Shown here piece by piece: positions 1 through 8,081 of a stretch of 15,595 nt of DNA. The position numbers and the translations under genes are program-made. This DNA comes from an uncultured Clostridia bacterium (GTDB taxonomy: Bacteria > Bacillota > Clostridia > Lachnospirales > Lachnospiraceae): NCBI GenBank assembly GCA_946186175.1, contig CAMHMG010000046.1:1-15595 (forward strand), in the 5' to 3' direction. Position 1 is the stretch's first letter, and the number at the start of each line of letters is the position of its first letter. The notes beneath the pieces are model-generated. The model was not told where the DNA came from and did not search any database. It was given only the letters and a program-made list of their open reading frames with translations.

Positions 1-3
1 ACA

Positions 4-46
4 GCGGCTTATAGCCGCAGAGCAAACCACCGGCTAAGCCGGTGGT
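4..46. repeat. Pair of adjacent perfect palindromes
   Basis: There are two perfect inverted repeats seven bases apart. The first has GCGGCT (4-9) pairing with AGCCGC (13-18) around a 3-base loop. The second has ACCACCGGCT (26-35) pairing with AGCCGGTGGT (37-46). Neither is followed by a T-run on the plus strand. On the minus strand the second is followed only by TTTGCT, so it would be a weak terminator for a gene lying left of the window. Tandem GC-rich hairpins of this kind also occur at the ends of IS200/IS605-type elements, but no transposase is visible here. The palindromes are certain; the role is not. Confidence 0.6.
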
Positions 47-58
47 AATGATTCTATA

Positions 59-87
59 TTGACATGTAAAATCAATAGTGATAGACT
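59..87 (+). promoter_or_regulatory. Promoter of the tetR-exoprotein operon
   Basis: A perfect -35 box TTGACA lies at 59-64. A 17-base spacer separates it from TAGACT at 82-87, a 4/6 match to the -10 consensus. Transcription would begin near 94, about 60 bases before the TetR start codon. The -10 box lies inside the first operator, so bound repressor would block polymerase directly. No better promoter was seen between here and 155. Confidence 0.7.
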
Positions 88-127
88 TTCTATCGTAAAT
101 ATAAATGATAGGTTGTCTATCACTATT
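74..127. promoter_or_regulatory. Double operator for a TetR-family repressor
   Basis: Two 15-bp palindromes share the form GATAG-N5-CTATC: O1 at 80-94 and O2 at 107-121. O2 extends to a 17-bp perfect dyad (TGATAG...CTATCA, 106-122). The outer arms also match each other: 74-86 (AATAGTGATAGAC) is the exact reverse complement of 115-127. The whole 54-bp block is therefore symmetric about position 100.5. The centres of O1 and O2 are 27 bp apart. O1 overlaps the -10 box and O2 lies just downstream of the likely start site. The sequence AGTGATAGA resembles a classical tet operator half-site. Binding by the adjacent TetR protein is an inference from position and symmetry. Confidence 0.75.
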
Positions 128-154
128 TGTCATATAAACTAAGGGAGTGGAAAA

Positions 155-802
155 ATGGCAGGAAGAAAGAAGAATCCGGAGAAGACTGCGTCAACACGCA
201 ATGCTTTTCTGGAAAAGAGTTATGAACTGTTTGTGGCAAAGAATATAGAAAATGTATCCATGATAGAGATAGCAAGAGAATGTGGATATGGAACGATGAC
301 GCTGTATAGGTATTACAGCAACAAGCCGAAACTGGTTGTTGCTGTTGCCACGCAGAAATGGGAACAGTTCCGTGAAGAGAATCAGAAGCGCAGACCGAGC
401 GTAAATTTTGAAGGGATGACGGCTGCAGAGATCTTTGAGTTCTATCTGGAATCATTTATTGTACTGTACAAAACCAATAAAGATCTGCTGCGGTTCAATC
501 AGCTCTTTAACGTATATATTCAATCGGAAGATGTTGACGAAGAAACATTGAAGCCTTACCAGGGAATGATAGAGACATTGAAAGAGCGTTTCCACATCAT
601 GTATATGAAGGCAAAAGAGGACAACACCATAAGAACAGACGAGACGGAGGAGGAAATGTTCTCGACCACACTTCACCTGATGCTTGCGGCGGTAACGAGA
701 TATGCGGTGGGACTTGTGTATATCCCGGAGCATGGCTTTGATGCGGAAAAGGAACTGATATTCCAGAAGAATATGCTTCTGAAGGAGTATAGGAACAGTT
801 AA
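155..802 (+). CDS. TetR/AcrR-family transcriptional repressor
   Basis: This is a 215-residue protein, the usual length for the TetR family. The N-terminal DNA-binding domain covers about residues 12-60. Its helix-turn-helix is at about 34-56, including IEIARECGYGTMTLYRYY, the typical TetR pattern ending in an aromatic-rich recognition helix followed by Ser-Asn-Lys. Residues 85-210 are helical and divergent, as expected of the ligand-binding and dimerisation domain; the ligand cannot be predicted. The start is supported by AGGGAG (142-147) seven bases before ATG. The gene lies directly behind a promoter with two matching palindromes, so autorepression is likely. The next gene follows after 51 bases with no terminator, so the repressor probably also controls the giant secreted protein. 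TetR proteins more often sit beside efflux pumps, and none is visible here. Family assignment is firm; target and inducer are inferred or unknown. Confidence 0.93.
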   Translation: MAGRKKNPEKTASTRNAFLEKSYELFVAKNIENVSMIEIARECGYGTMTLYRYYSNKPKLVVAVATQKWEQFREENQKRRPSVNFEGMTAAEIFEFYLESFIVLYKTNKDLLRFNQLFNVYIQSEDVDEETLKPYQGMIETLKERFHIMYMKAKEDNTIRTDETEEEMFSTTLHLMLAAVTRYAVGLVYIPEHGFDAEKELIFQKNMLLKEYRNS

Positions 803-853
803 GCCAGCCCGAAGAAATTTTTGAAGATAGAATGAAGTGAGGAGAAAAGGATT

Positions 854-958
854 ATGAAGAAGAAATCTTTGCTGAAAAGCATTATAACATTTATGTTGGT
901 GATTGCTATGTTTACGGGAGTGGTACCGCTGCCGGGGTTGACTATGGAGGTAAGGGCG
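854..958 (+). other. Signal peptide of the first giant exoprotein
   Basis: Residues 1-35 carry the lysines of MKKKSLLK, then a hydrophobic core (IITFMLVIAMFTGVVPL). They end at VRAAE, a good type I signal peptidase site after Ala35 or Ala36. No lipobox cysteine is present, so the protein is released or non-covalently retained rather than a lipoprotein. Confidence 0.85.
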
Positions 959-3900
959 GCGGAAACTATCCACTCCGACTTTACCGCCACCGCAGGAACA
1001 GGCGGCGCAGGAGTCGGCGAAGGAAAAGACAGCCTTGTGGACGGCAACAAAGGCACCAAATGGTGCGTTACGTCGCTGGAAAACCCGACTTACATCGAGT
1101 TCAACAGCACCAATTCTATCACGCCCACCGGCTATATTCTGACCACGGGTGGCGACACCGCAGACTATCCCGGTCGTAACCCGGCAAGCTGGACGATCAA
1201 GGCAAAGAACACGGGCGACACTGATTGGACAACGCTCGCCACCGTCACGGACGATACGGTGCTGCAAGCGGCAAATACCACCGACTACCGCTTTGCACTC
1301 AACAACTCCACGGCGTATCAGTATTTCCGCTTTGAAATCAACAGCATCAAGGGCGGCAACGTGTTCCAACTCGCGGAGTTTCAATTCATCAGCGGCGTTG
1401 ACCTCTACCACGATCTTACTAACGGTACGCTGACGGGAACATCATTCTACAAGTACACCGGAAGCGCCATCACGCCCGTTTATACGGTCAAGACAGGGGA
1501 CGGCACAACGCTGACGAAAGATACGGACTACACTGTGGCGATCACAAAGGACGGAAATACCGTCGATACTGTGACGGAAAAGGGCGACTATGTACTGACT
1601 GTTACGGGCAAAAGTCCTTTCACCGGCTCCAAAACGCTTAACTTCACTGTGGACGATGGCTACAAATACTTAAAAGCTGACGGCAACGAACAGACCTGTG
1701 GTGATTTCACCGTCCTTACGGGCGGCGGGGCGGCTACGCTCTCGACGGGCTGGTATGTTGTGAACAGCGACATCACCTATACCGATACCATTACCATTGA
1801 CGGTGATGTTCATATTATTTTAGTGGACGGCAGGACAATGGCGGTCAATGCCGGCAACCAATGTTTCAAAGGCAATAACACGAGCCAACCGGACTATCCC
1901 GCAGATGTGGGAAGTCTTACCATCTATGCGCAGAGCACTGGTGATTCCGCGGGACAGCTTACTGCAACATCAAATTCACAGCGGGCTGTCGCAATACAAA
2001 ACCTGACCATCAACGGCGGACAGATAACCTTTTCGAGGAATGAATATGAAACTGTGCAGGTTGGTGGAACTTTGACATTCAACGGCGGTAATGTAGCCGT
2101 TACCGGTGGAAGAGGAAGGCTGTATGCGAATACCCTGAAACTGAACTGGAACAATACATCCGACACCCTGTATGCCAAGGAGTATGGGGGCAATCATATT
2201 ATTGCTGACAAGGACTGGGCGTACAGGGACGGGGGCGGCATGTTACCCAAAGGTGAGTTCAGCGAGGATCATCGGGATCAGATACAGGCGGCTTTAGCGG
2301 ATAAAACCATTGTTCCTTTTCCGAATATCACGAAGTATGTTCCGGGAAATAAGGAGGGCGAGTATACGATTCCGCTTCCGGCGCTTCCGGATGGAGCAAA
2401 ATATTATTTTACCAAAACTGACACAGGCAGTGTGATCAACAATCTTCCGGAAGGAAGCGATACCAATACGCTGACCTTCACCACGTATAGTGAGAAGGAT
2501 GGCGGGACATCGGCCGCGATCACTGTGGAGGCGAAAGGTGCGGCAAGTTATATCGACTATAGCTTTACGGTAAGTGTTATCGTATCGGAGTATACGGTGG
2601 CGTATGAATGGCCGGCGCAGACGAATATCTACCTGATCGGGAATGATTGGGCATTTTGTGAAACAGATCAGACAGAAAAGCCGTATCATGACAACGAGCT
2701 TGTCTGGTCGGAAAGCGGCGTCACCCTTGATACATTGAAGATAGCCATAAGCGGAGGCACTCCGTCGAATGTTGTCTATCAGGTAAACGGTACCGTATTG
2801 ACCGCCGGTGAAAACACGCTTGTTTTAACGCCTGGTGAATACCATATCAGCATCACCGGTGATGGGCTCGATGATTGGGTGGAATTCAAGGTCATCAAGC
2901 TGGTCGAGGACGAGAATTTCGCAGTTACCGTCTCCGATGTGGCGAGGTTCATCGCTCCAGAAGAAGCCGAAGAGCAGCGTGTACACATCAGCGGCGGAGG
3001 AACGGGATATATCGCTGAGTGCAAACCGGATATGAAGGCGACATTAAACGGCGAAGATGTGACAAACAGCGGCAACATAACGCTCTGGTACAGGAGCAAC
3101 GGCTATCAATACGATGATGAAGATTTGTATCAAAACGACACTTACAGAACACCGGGTCGAGGCATCATCGGTGACGGCACGGAATTTCCTGTGGGGTATG
3201 GAGCTTCCCCAAATATGACCGTGTATAATATAAAAAACGGTTCCGCCGCATTGGATGGAATCAACCGGATTGATACTGTATGCGGACAGCTTGTCCTGCA
3301 CCGCGAGGGTGAGGAGATCAGGCAGAAGCTCGATCTGGACGATAATGCCGTATCCTCCGGTGCTTCAGGCGGCTATGTCTATTATGTGGGAACCGACTGT
3401 CCTGATTTCTATCTCAAGGATGGGAAGGTCTATTATAAGGACAAAACCGGGGATCACCTCGCAGAAGAAGGGAAGACCTATACAGACGGCAAGGATATTT
3501 TCTACGCAGGAGGAGAGACGATTTACCAGTACAACGGCTTTATCGGTTTTGGGTCTTGTATGTTCACGCTGAAGGATACCGCTCCGGTTCCTCTTTGCGA
3601 AAGCCGCAAAAAATTGGGTCATATTATTGGAATGGAATGTAATTGCCCGAAGGACGGGGAGGGAAACTGCACGGAGTGCATCAGTCAGAACGGGGATATG
3701 CTCACCGTCTGTGGGGAAACATTCGAGATGGGTTCGTACATTTATGTGGGTTCAAACTGTGTTTTTACCGGGAGCAGGGCGATTTACAACATTGTGCCAT
3801 CCGAGGAGTATACCATAGGCGCCGCGAATATCAGCACCGAGATCAACGGAAGCATCATTACGATCGACGGTAAGTATTCGATCGACGCTGGCGACAGACC

Positions 3901-6900
3901 CATATTAAAGGGAACTGTGAGCCTCAATCCCCAGCCCATAGGAAATGGTGTATATTATCCGTGCGCGTATGCGAGATACGAGACGGCGCCATACTGCTAC
4001 CTGATCGCCCGCGGCGACTTCATGGTGGAGGTTCGGCGCTCCGAGGTTTCCATTGTTGACTGCAAATCCGAGTATAAAACGGGCGAGGATGTTGAGTTCA
4101 AGATTGCTACCTGCTCATACAAATATTCCGAGGATAAGGGGATATATAAGGGCTCGACGGGCGATATCAATATTTATTTGAACAATGAGAGGAAAGGCGC
4201 TCCGTTACACTTTAGCGAGTCTAATAAAAAGAACGACAAATATTATCACGAAGTAAATTTTGATCAGCTTCCGGAGGGGACATACACGGTGCGGGCAGAA
4301 CTGGACAACGATGAGGGATACCAGGGCGCGATCACGACGGCCACATTCCGGGTGGTAAGAAATGATCCTCAAGTCACCCTGACCGGCAAACAAAATACGG
4401 CAGGTGAAGCCTTTGCGGATGGAGCTGATATCGAGTATGACCCGGAAAATCTCATTGCAGTCAACGCCGTTAATGATAAGGCGGTCAGCGACACCTATTG
4501 GAAATGGCAGATTTCGGGCACTTCCGACGCGGATGTGGTCAAGATGGATCATACCGTTAACGAAAGCGGAAACAATGCAATTAACAGGGAGGATCTCTAT
4601 CTGAAAACTCTGGGAATTGGCACAGTTACGCTAAAGGCCGGATTTAGCGGAAACTATTTGTATAAACCCGCGAAAGGGGCGATTACATTCCGTGTCGTTC
4701 CCAAGCAGGTCACAAGCCCCATCATTGAGGTGTTGAATGAGGATAACTTATATTACACAGGAGAAGAACGTAAGCCGGGTGTCAATGTATATTATGCAGA
4801 GGGAAAGCTCATTCCCAAAGATGAATATGAAGTGACCTATGATAATAATATTCATGTATCCACCGGTGACAGCAAAGCGAAGGTGATCATTAAGAGTAAG
4901 GAAGGCTCCCGGTATTCCATTGATGCGGAGAAGGAATTTGTGATAAAAGGAGTCCGCATGCGTGAGAAACCTGTGGCAGGCGCGATCACCTACGGGCAGA
5001 CGCTTGGTGACAGCACGCTGACAGGCGGTGTGGCGGAATTCGAAGGTACTGTGGTGCCGGGAACTTTTGCATGGGCAGATTCTTCGGTGAAACCTTCTGT
5101 TTCCGACAGTGAAAGTACGGAATACGAGGTCATCTTTACACCGACTGATACGGATTATGCCCAGTACGGGATTGATAACTGCAAAGTGAAACTGACCGTA
5201 AACAAAGCGGATATTCCTGCCGGATCTGTGACTGCTCCGGTAGCGAAGACGGATCTTAGCTATAACGACCAGGCGCAGGAGCTGGTCGAGGCGGGTACAG
5301 TCTCGGGAAATATCGGTACGGTATACTATGCTGTGACCGACAGCACTGTGGAAGAGGCGCCGGAGTTTGACGGGACATCCACAGAGGCGGATAAGAATTG
5401 GAACACATCGCTCCCTGCTGCAAAGAATGCCGGAACCTATTATGTATGGTATAAGTCTGTTGGTGATGAAAACCATAATGATATCGAAGCTGCATTGGTT
5501 GGAAGTGTAACAATTGCTAAAGGAAAAAGTATAACAAATGCTCCAAAGGCAACAATGGATGATGTGCTCTATACGAATAAGAAAGTCAGTGATGTATCAT
5601 TACCAGACAATTGGGATTGGGATGATATTGATAGAGATAAAGAACTAACTGTTGGAGTACCATTTACTGCAACAGCAATATATACAGGAACAGATAAAGC
5701 TAATTACGAAACAGAATGTCAGAGTGTAACTGTTACAATAACAAGAAATGCTTGTACACATCCAAATCTTTCAGAGCATAAGACTGAAGCGGTTGCGGCA
5801 ACATGTACAACGGCGGGCAATAGAGAATATTATACATGTGCTGATTGTGGTGAGTGCTTCTCTGATAAAACAGGAACGACAGTTATTGAAGAAGGTTCAA
5901 AGAATATTGCCGCACTTGGACATTCCTTAACAAAGACGGATGCTAAGGCCGCAATATGCGAAACTGCAGGAAACAGCGAATATTATACATGTTCAAGATG
6001 CGGTAAGTATTTTTCTGACAAGGATGGAAAAACAGAGATAGCAAAGGATTCGTGGGTGATTGCAGCCAAGAAACATAATTATGGAACACCAACATATACA
6101 TGGTCAGATGATAACAAGACATGTACAGCAGAAAAGGTATGTACAAGGTCAGGATGTACGGAAAATACAGAAGGTCATAAAGTAACAGAGACAGTCAATA
6201 CTACAAGCAAAGTAACTAAAGCGGCAAGCTGTACTGCAAAGGGAACAACTACATATACAGCAACATTTACAAAAGAAGGTTTTGTAACACAGACAAAAGA
6301 TGTAAATGACATTCCTGAACTTGGTCATAATTACAAGACACCTACATACACATGGAGTGAAGATGGAAAGACCTGCGAAGCGAAGGCTGTATGTGCAAAT
6401 GATGAAACACATGTTGTTACAGAGAAGGCAACTGTATCAAGTGAAGTAACCAAAGCAGCAACATGTAAGGATAAGGGAACAACAACTTATTCGGCAACAT
6501 TTACTAATTCATTGTTTAAGACACAGACAAAGGCTGTTGATGATATTGCAGTGCTTACAACACATACATGGGATAATGGAGTTATAACAACCGCACCGAC
6601 ATGTGAGACAAAGGGTGTTAAGACCTTTACATGTTCCGTATGTGGACAGACTAGAACTGAAGAGGTGGAAGCGCTTGGTCATACTCATACTCTTGTAAAA
6701 GTAGATGCCAAAGCAGCAACATGTAAGGCTGTTGGAAACATTGAATACTGGACTTGTAGTGGTTGTGGTAAGTACTTCTCAGACAGTAATGGTACTACAG
6801 AAATAGACAAAGAAGATATAGTTGTTGCAAAAGCAGCTCATACCCCTGCAACAGCAGTTAAAGAAAACGAAGTGGCTGCTACATGTGAAGAAGCGGGCTC

Positions 6901-7978
6901 ATATGATGAAGTAATTAAATGTTCTGTTTGTGGTGAAGAAATAAGCAGAGAGAAAGTAACTGTTCCTGCAACCGGTCATGACTGGGGCGAATGGAAAACC
7001 ATAAAATATCCTACCGAGACAGCGGAAGGCTTAGAAGAAAGAATCTGCAAGAACGATGTTTCACATACGGAAACAAGAAGCATTGAAAAACTTGAGAGTA
7101 AGCCGGTAATTGATGAGAAGGATAAACCGTCAGATGGAGAAAAACCTTCAACAAGTGATAAACCATCAACCGGTGGTACACCTGCTGTGACAGATAATGC
7201 AAATACTTCGGATACACCTGTAGCAACGGATAGTTCTAAATTAATAGAAACACCTGCTGCTAAAGACACAACGCTTACAGACGAAACTAATAAAGTGACA
7301 TTTATTGTGACATCATCTTCAGGTGAAGAGCCTGCGGTAGAGTATAAAGCATTGGAAAGCACAACTGATAAAACAGTTACTATTCCTGATTCGGTAACAA
7401 TAAATGGTATTACATATAAGATAACTGAAATTGCTGACGATGCGTTTGCAAACAACAAGACAGTTGAAAAGATAGTTATTGGCAACAACATTGAAACAAT
7501 CGGTAATGGTGCATTTTCAGGATGTACCGCATTAAAGACGATCAGTTTACCGAACAGCGTTAAAGAAATCGGTGATGGCGCATTTAACGGATGTACTTCA
7601 TTAAAGAAAGTAGCAATCCCTGACAGTGTAACAGAGATTGGAGTCGGAGCATTTAATGGATGTAAGAAGTTAACGTCTATGACTGTTGGAAAGAATGTCA
7701 AGAAAGTTGGTGACGGTGCGTTTGCTAACTGCACGTCAATAAAAACTGTGACACTTTCTGCAAAGACAACCACTCTTGGCAAGCAGGTATTTAAGGGCGA
7801 TAAGAAGTTAAAGACAATTATAATTAAGAGCAAGAAATTAACTTCAAAGACAATTGCTAAGAATGCATTTAAAGGACTCGGTGATAAAGTGACCATCAAA
7901 GTTCCGAAAGGAAAGAAAGAAGCTTATACAAAACTCTTCAGAAAGAAAGGACTTTCCAAGAAAGTCATAATTAAATAA
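854..7978 (+). CDS. Giant secreted multidomain protein: F5/8C, Ig-like, CxxC repeats, BspA-type LRR
   Basis: This is a 2374-residue exported protein. AGGAG (840-844) lies nine bases before ATG. Residues 1-35 form a signal peptide (KKK, hydrophobic core, cleavage near VRA-A). In order: an F5/8 type C (discoidin-like) domain at about 37-180; an Ig-like unit at 184-268; a Gly/Thr-rich, beta-helix-like stretch at 270-445; an unrecognised beta-rich region with a Cys cluster near 929-943; Ig-like and MBG/YDG-like units at 1287-1558; CxxC ribbon repeats at 1634-2080; a Pro/Thr/Ser-rich linker at 2080-2145; 23-residue BspA-like LRRs at 2193-2331; and a basic Lys-rich tail. No LPXTG motif, C-terminal membrane segment or catalytic motif is visible, so surface attachment is unexplained. 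F5/8C domains bind glycans or lipids and BspA LRRs are linked to adhesion, so an adhesin-like role is inferred. Base composition changes sharply near 5500, which suggests a mosaic origin. The gene is probably co-transcribed with the TetR gene and ends at a strong terminator. Confidence 0.93.
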   Translation: MKKKSLLKSIITFMLVIAMFTGVVPLPGLTMEVRAAETIHSDFTATAGTGGAGVGEGKDSLVDGNKGTKWCVTSLENPTYIEFNSTNSITPTGYILTTGGDTADYPGRNPASWTIKAKNTGDTDWTTLATVTDDTVLQAANTTDYRFALNNSTAYQYFRFEINSIKGGNVFQLAEFQFISGVDLYHDLTNGTLTGTSFYKYTGSAITPVYTVKTGDGTTLTKDTDYTVAITKDGNTVDTVTEKGDYVLTVTGKSPFTGSKTLNFTVDDGYKYLKADGNEQTCGDFTVLTGGGAATLSTGWYVVNSDITYTDTITIDGDVHIILVDGRTMAVNAGNQCFKGNNTSQPDYPADVGSLTIYAQSTGDSAGQLTATSNSQRAVAIQNLTINGGQITFSRNEYETVQVGGTLTFNGGNVAVTGGRGRLYANTLKLNWNNTSDTLYAKEYGGNHIIADKDWAYRDGGGMLPKGEFSEDHRDQIQAALADKTIVPFPNITKYVPGNKEGEYTIPLPALPDGAKYYFTKTDTGSVINNLPEGSDTNTLTFTTYSEKDGGTSAAITVEAKGAASYIDYSFTVSVIVSEYTVAYEWPAQTNIYLIGNDWAFCETDQTEKPYHDNELVWSESGVTLDTLKIAISGGTPSNVVYQVNGTVLTAGENTLVLTPGEYHISITGDGLDDWVEFKVIKLVEDENFAVTVSDVARFIAPEEAEEQRVHISGGGTGYIAECKPDMKATLNGEDVTNSGNITLWYRSNGYQYDDEDLYQNDTYRTPGRGIIGDGTEFPVGYGASPNMTVYNIKNGSAALDGINRIDTVCGQLVLHREGEEIRQKLDLDDNAVSSGASGGYVYYVGTDCPDFYLKDGKVYYKDKTGDHLAEEGKTYTDGKDIFYAGGETIYQYNGFIGFGSCMFTLKDTAPVPLCESRKKLGHIIGMECNCPKDGEGNCTECISQNGDMLTVCGETFEMGSYIYVGSNCVFTGSRAIYNIVPSEEYTIGAANISTEINGSIITIDGKYSIDAGDRPILKGTVSLNPQPIGNGVYYPCAYARYETAPYCYLIARGDFMVEVRRSEVSIVDCKSEYKTGEDVEFKIATCSYKYSEDKGIYKGSTGDINIYLNNERKGAPLHFSESNKKNDKYYHEVNFDQLPEGTYTVRAELDNDEGYQGAITTATFRVVRNDPQVTLTGKQNTAGEAFADGADIEYDPENLIAVNAVNDKAVSDTYWKWQISGTSDADVVKMDHTVNESGNNAINREDLYLKTLGIGTVTLKAGFSGNYLYKPAKGAITFRVVPKQVTSPIIEVLNEDNLYYTGEERKPGVNVYYAEGKLIPKDEYEVTYDNNIHVSTGDSKAKVIIKSKEGSRYSIDAEKEFVIKGVRMREKPVAGAITYGQTLGDSTLTGGVAEFEGTVVPGTFAWADSSVKPSVSDSESTEYEVIFTPTDTDYAQYGIDNCKVKLTVNKADIPAGSVTAPVAKTDLSYNDQAQELVEAGTVSGNIGTVYYAVTDSTVEEAPEFDGTSTEADKNWNTSLPAAKNAGTYYVWYKSVGDENHNDIEAALVGSVTIAKGKSITNAPKATMDDVLYTNKKVSDVSLPDNWDWDDIDRDKELTVGVPFTATAIYTGTDKANYETECQSVTVTITRNACTHPNLSEHKTEAVAATCTTAGNREYYTCADCGECFSDKTGTTVIEEGSKNIAALGHSLTKTDAKAAICETAGNSEYYTCSRCGKYFSDKDGKTEIAKDSWVIAAKKHNYGTPTYTWSDDNKTCTAEKVCTRSGCTENTEGHKVTETVNTTSKVTKAASCTAKGTTTYTATFTKEGFVTQTKDVNDIPELGHNYKTPTYTWSEDGKTCEAKAVCANDETHVVTEKATVSSEVTKAATCKDKGTTTYSATFTNSLFKTQTKAVDDIAVLTTHTWDNGVITTAPTCETKGVKTFTCSVCGQTRTEEVEALGHTHTLVKVDAKAATCKAVGNIEYWTCSGCGKYFSDSNGTTEIDKEDIVVAKAAHTPATAVKENEVAATCEEAGSYDEVIKCSVCGEEISREKVTVPATGHDWGEWKTIKYPTETAEGLEERICKNDVSHTETRSIEKLESKPVIDEKDKPSDGEKPSTSDKPSTGGTPAVTDNANTSDTPVATDSSKLIETPAAKDTTLTDETNKVTFIVTSSSGEEPAVEYKALESTTDKTVTIPDSVTINGITYKITEIADDAFANNKTVEKIVIGNNIETIGNGAFSGCTALKTISLPNSVKEIGDGAFNGCTSLKKVAIPDSVTEIGVGAFNGCKKLTSMTVGKNVKKVGDGAFANCTSIKTVTLSAKTTTLGKQVFKGDKKLKTIIIKSKKLTSKTIAKNAFKGLGDKVTIKVPKGKKEAYTKLFRKKGLSKKVIIK
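962..1393 (+). other. F5/8 type C (discoidin/CBM32-like) domain
   Basis: Residues about 37-180 follow the F5/8C pattern. There is an early D-x-x-x-G-T-K-W segment (SLVDGNKGTKW), then an YIEF strand, and a NPASWTIKA motif like the R-x-P-x-x-W core of the family. An YQYFRFEI strand follows, ending in LAEFQF. Such domains bind sugars or phospholipids at the cell surface; the ligand cannot be read from the sequence. The domain is noticeably GC-rich: 38 of 60 bases in 1141-1200. Confidence 0.8.
5753..7095 (+). repeat. Cys-rich CxxC ribbon repeats in the exoprotein
   Basis: Residues about 1634-2080 contain about eight degenerate units of roughly 40-70 residues. The recurring theme is A-A-T-C-x3-G-x3-Y-x-T-C-x2-C-G-x2-F-S-D, usually closing with L-G-H. 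CxxC pairs appear as CADC, CSRC, CSVC, CSGC and CSVC. Units three and four form a different tandem pair built on PTYTWS, and each also carries TTTY-A-TFT. The Cys and His spacing would allow zinc-ribbon-like metal binding or disulfides; which one applies cannot be told from sequence. Similar arrays are frequent in secreted proteins of gut Clostridia. Confidence 0.8.
7430..7846 (+). repeat. BspA-type leucine-rich repeats (six units of about 23 residues)
   Basis: Residues 2193-2331 form six consecutive units. Each begins with an I-G-x-G-A-F like core (IADDAF, IGNGAF, IGDGAF, IGVGAF, VGDGAF, LGKQVF). Then come a Cys or Asp, a leucine-like position and a strand such as KTISLPNSV. Five units are exactly 23 residues and the last is 24. 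This is the LRR_5/BspA pattern known in bacterial adhesins and host-binding proteins. A degenerate seventh unit (KNAFKGL) follows before the lysine-rich tail. Confidence 0.9.
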
Positions 7979-8017
7979 TTAGCATATAAGATTTCATAAA
8001 TTCTTATATATCCTCTT

Positions 8018-8031
8018 TGGGTGAAAACCCA
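8018..8031. other. Small hairpin with GAAA tetraloop
   Basis: TGGGT-GAAA-ACCCA forms a perfect 5-bp stem closed by a GNRA tetraloop, five bases before the terminator stem. It may stabilise the 3' end of the exoprotein transcript or be chance. No function is claimed. Confidence 0.45.
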
Positions 8032-8035
8032 TAAG

Positions 8036-8081
8036 ACCTCCGGTATCTGTGTAAGTTCGCAGATGCCGGAGGTTTGTTTTT
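8036..8081 (+). terminator. Rho-independent terminator of the tetR-exoprotein operon
   Basis: A 15-bp stem pairs 8037-8051 with 8058-8072 around a 6-base loop. It has two G-U wobbles and no mismatches, plus an A-T pair below it. It is followed by TTTGTTTTT. It lies 58 bases after the stop codon at 7978. On the minus strand the same stem lacks a T-run, so it would terminate the convergent LytTR transcript only weakly. Confidence 0.9.

Noticed and set aside
452..1411. 319-codon open frame on the minus strand
   Set aside because: It runs antisense across the TetR gene end and the F5/8C domain. It has no credible ribosome site, and its Arg/Cys-rich content fits the reverse of GC-rich codons. It is a shadow.
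4748..5476. 242-codon open frame on the minus strand
   Set aside because: It lies fully inside the exoprotein gene, shows no recognisable domain and is rich in Arg, His and Cys. It is a shadow of biased coding sequence.
7430..7846. Regular 69-base periodicity that could suggest a CRISPR-like or tandem DNA repeat
   Set aside because: It is explained by protein-level 23-residue leucine-rich repeats. The DNA units diverge, and there are no spacers.
6976..7899. 307-codon open frame on the minus strand opposite the LRR region
   Set aside because: Its hydrophobic repeats mirror the 69-base LRR periodicity of the plus strand. This is an artefact of repeats and codon bias.
7847..7978. C-terminal sorting signal expected for a surface protein
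   Set aside because: The tail is lysine-rich but has no LPXTG motif and no hydrophobic segment, so sortase anchoring is not supported.
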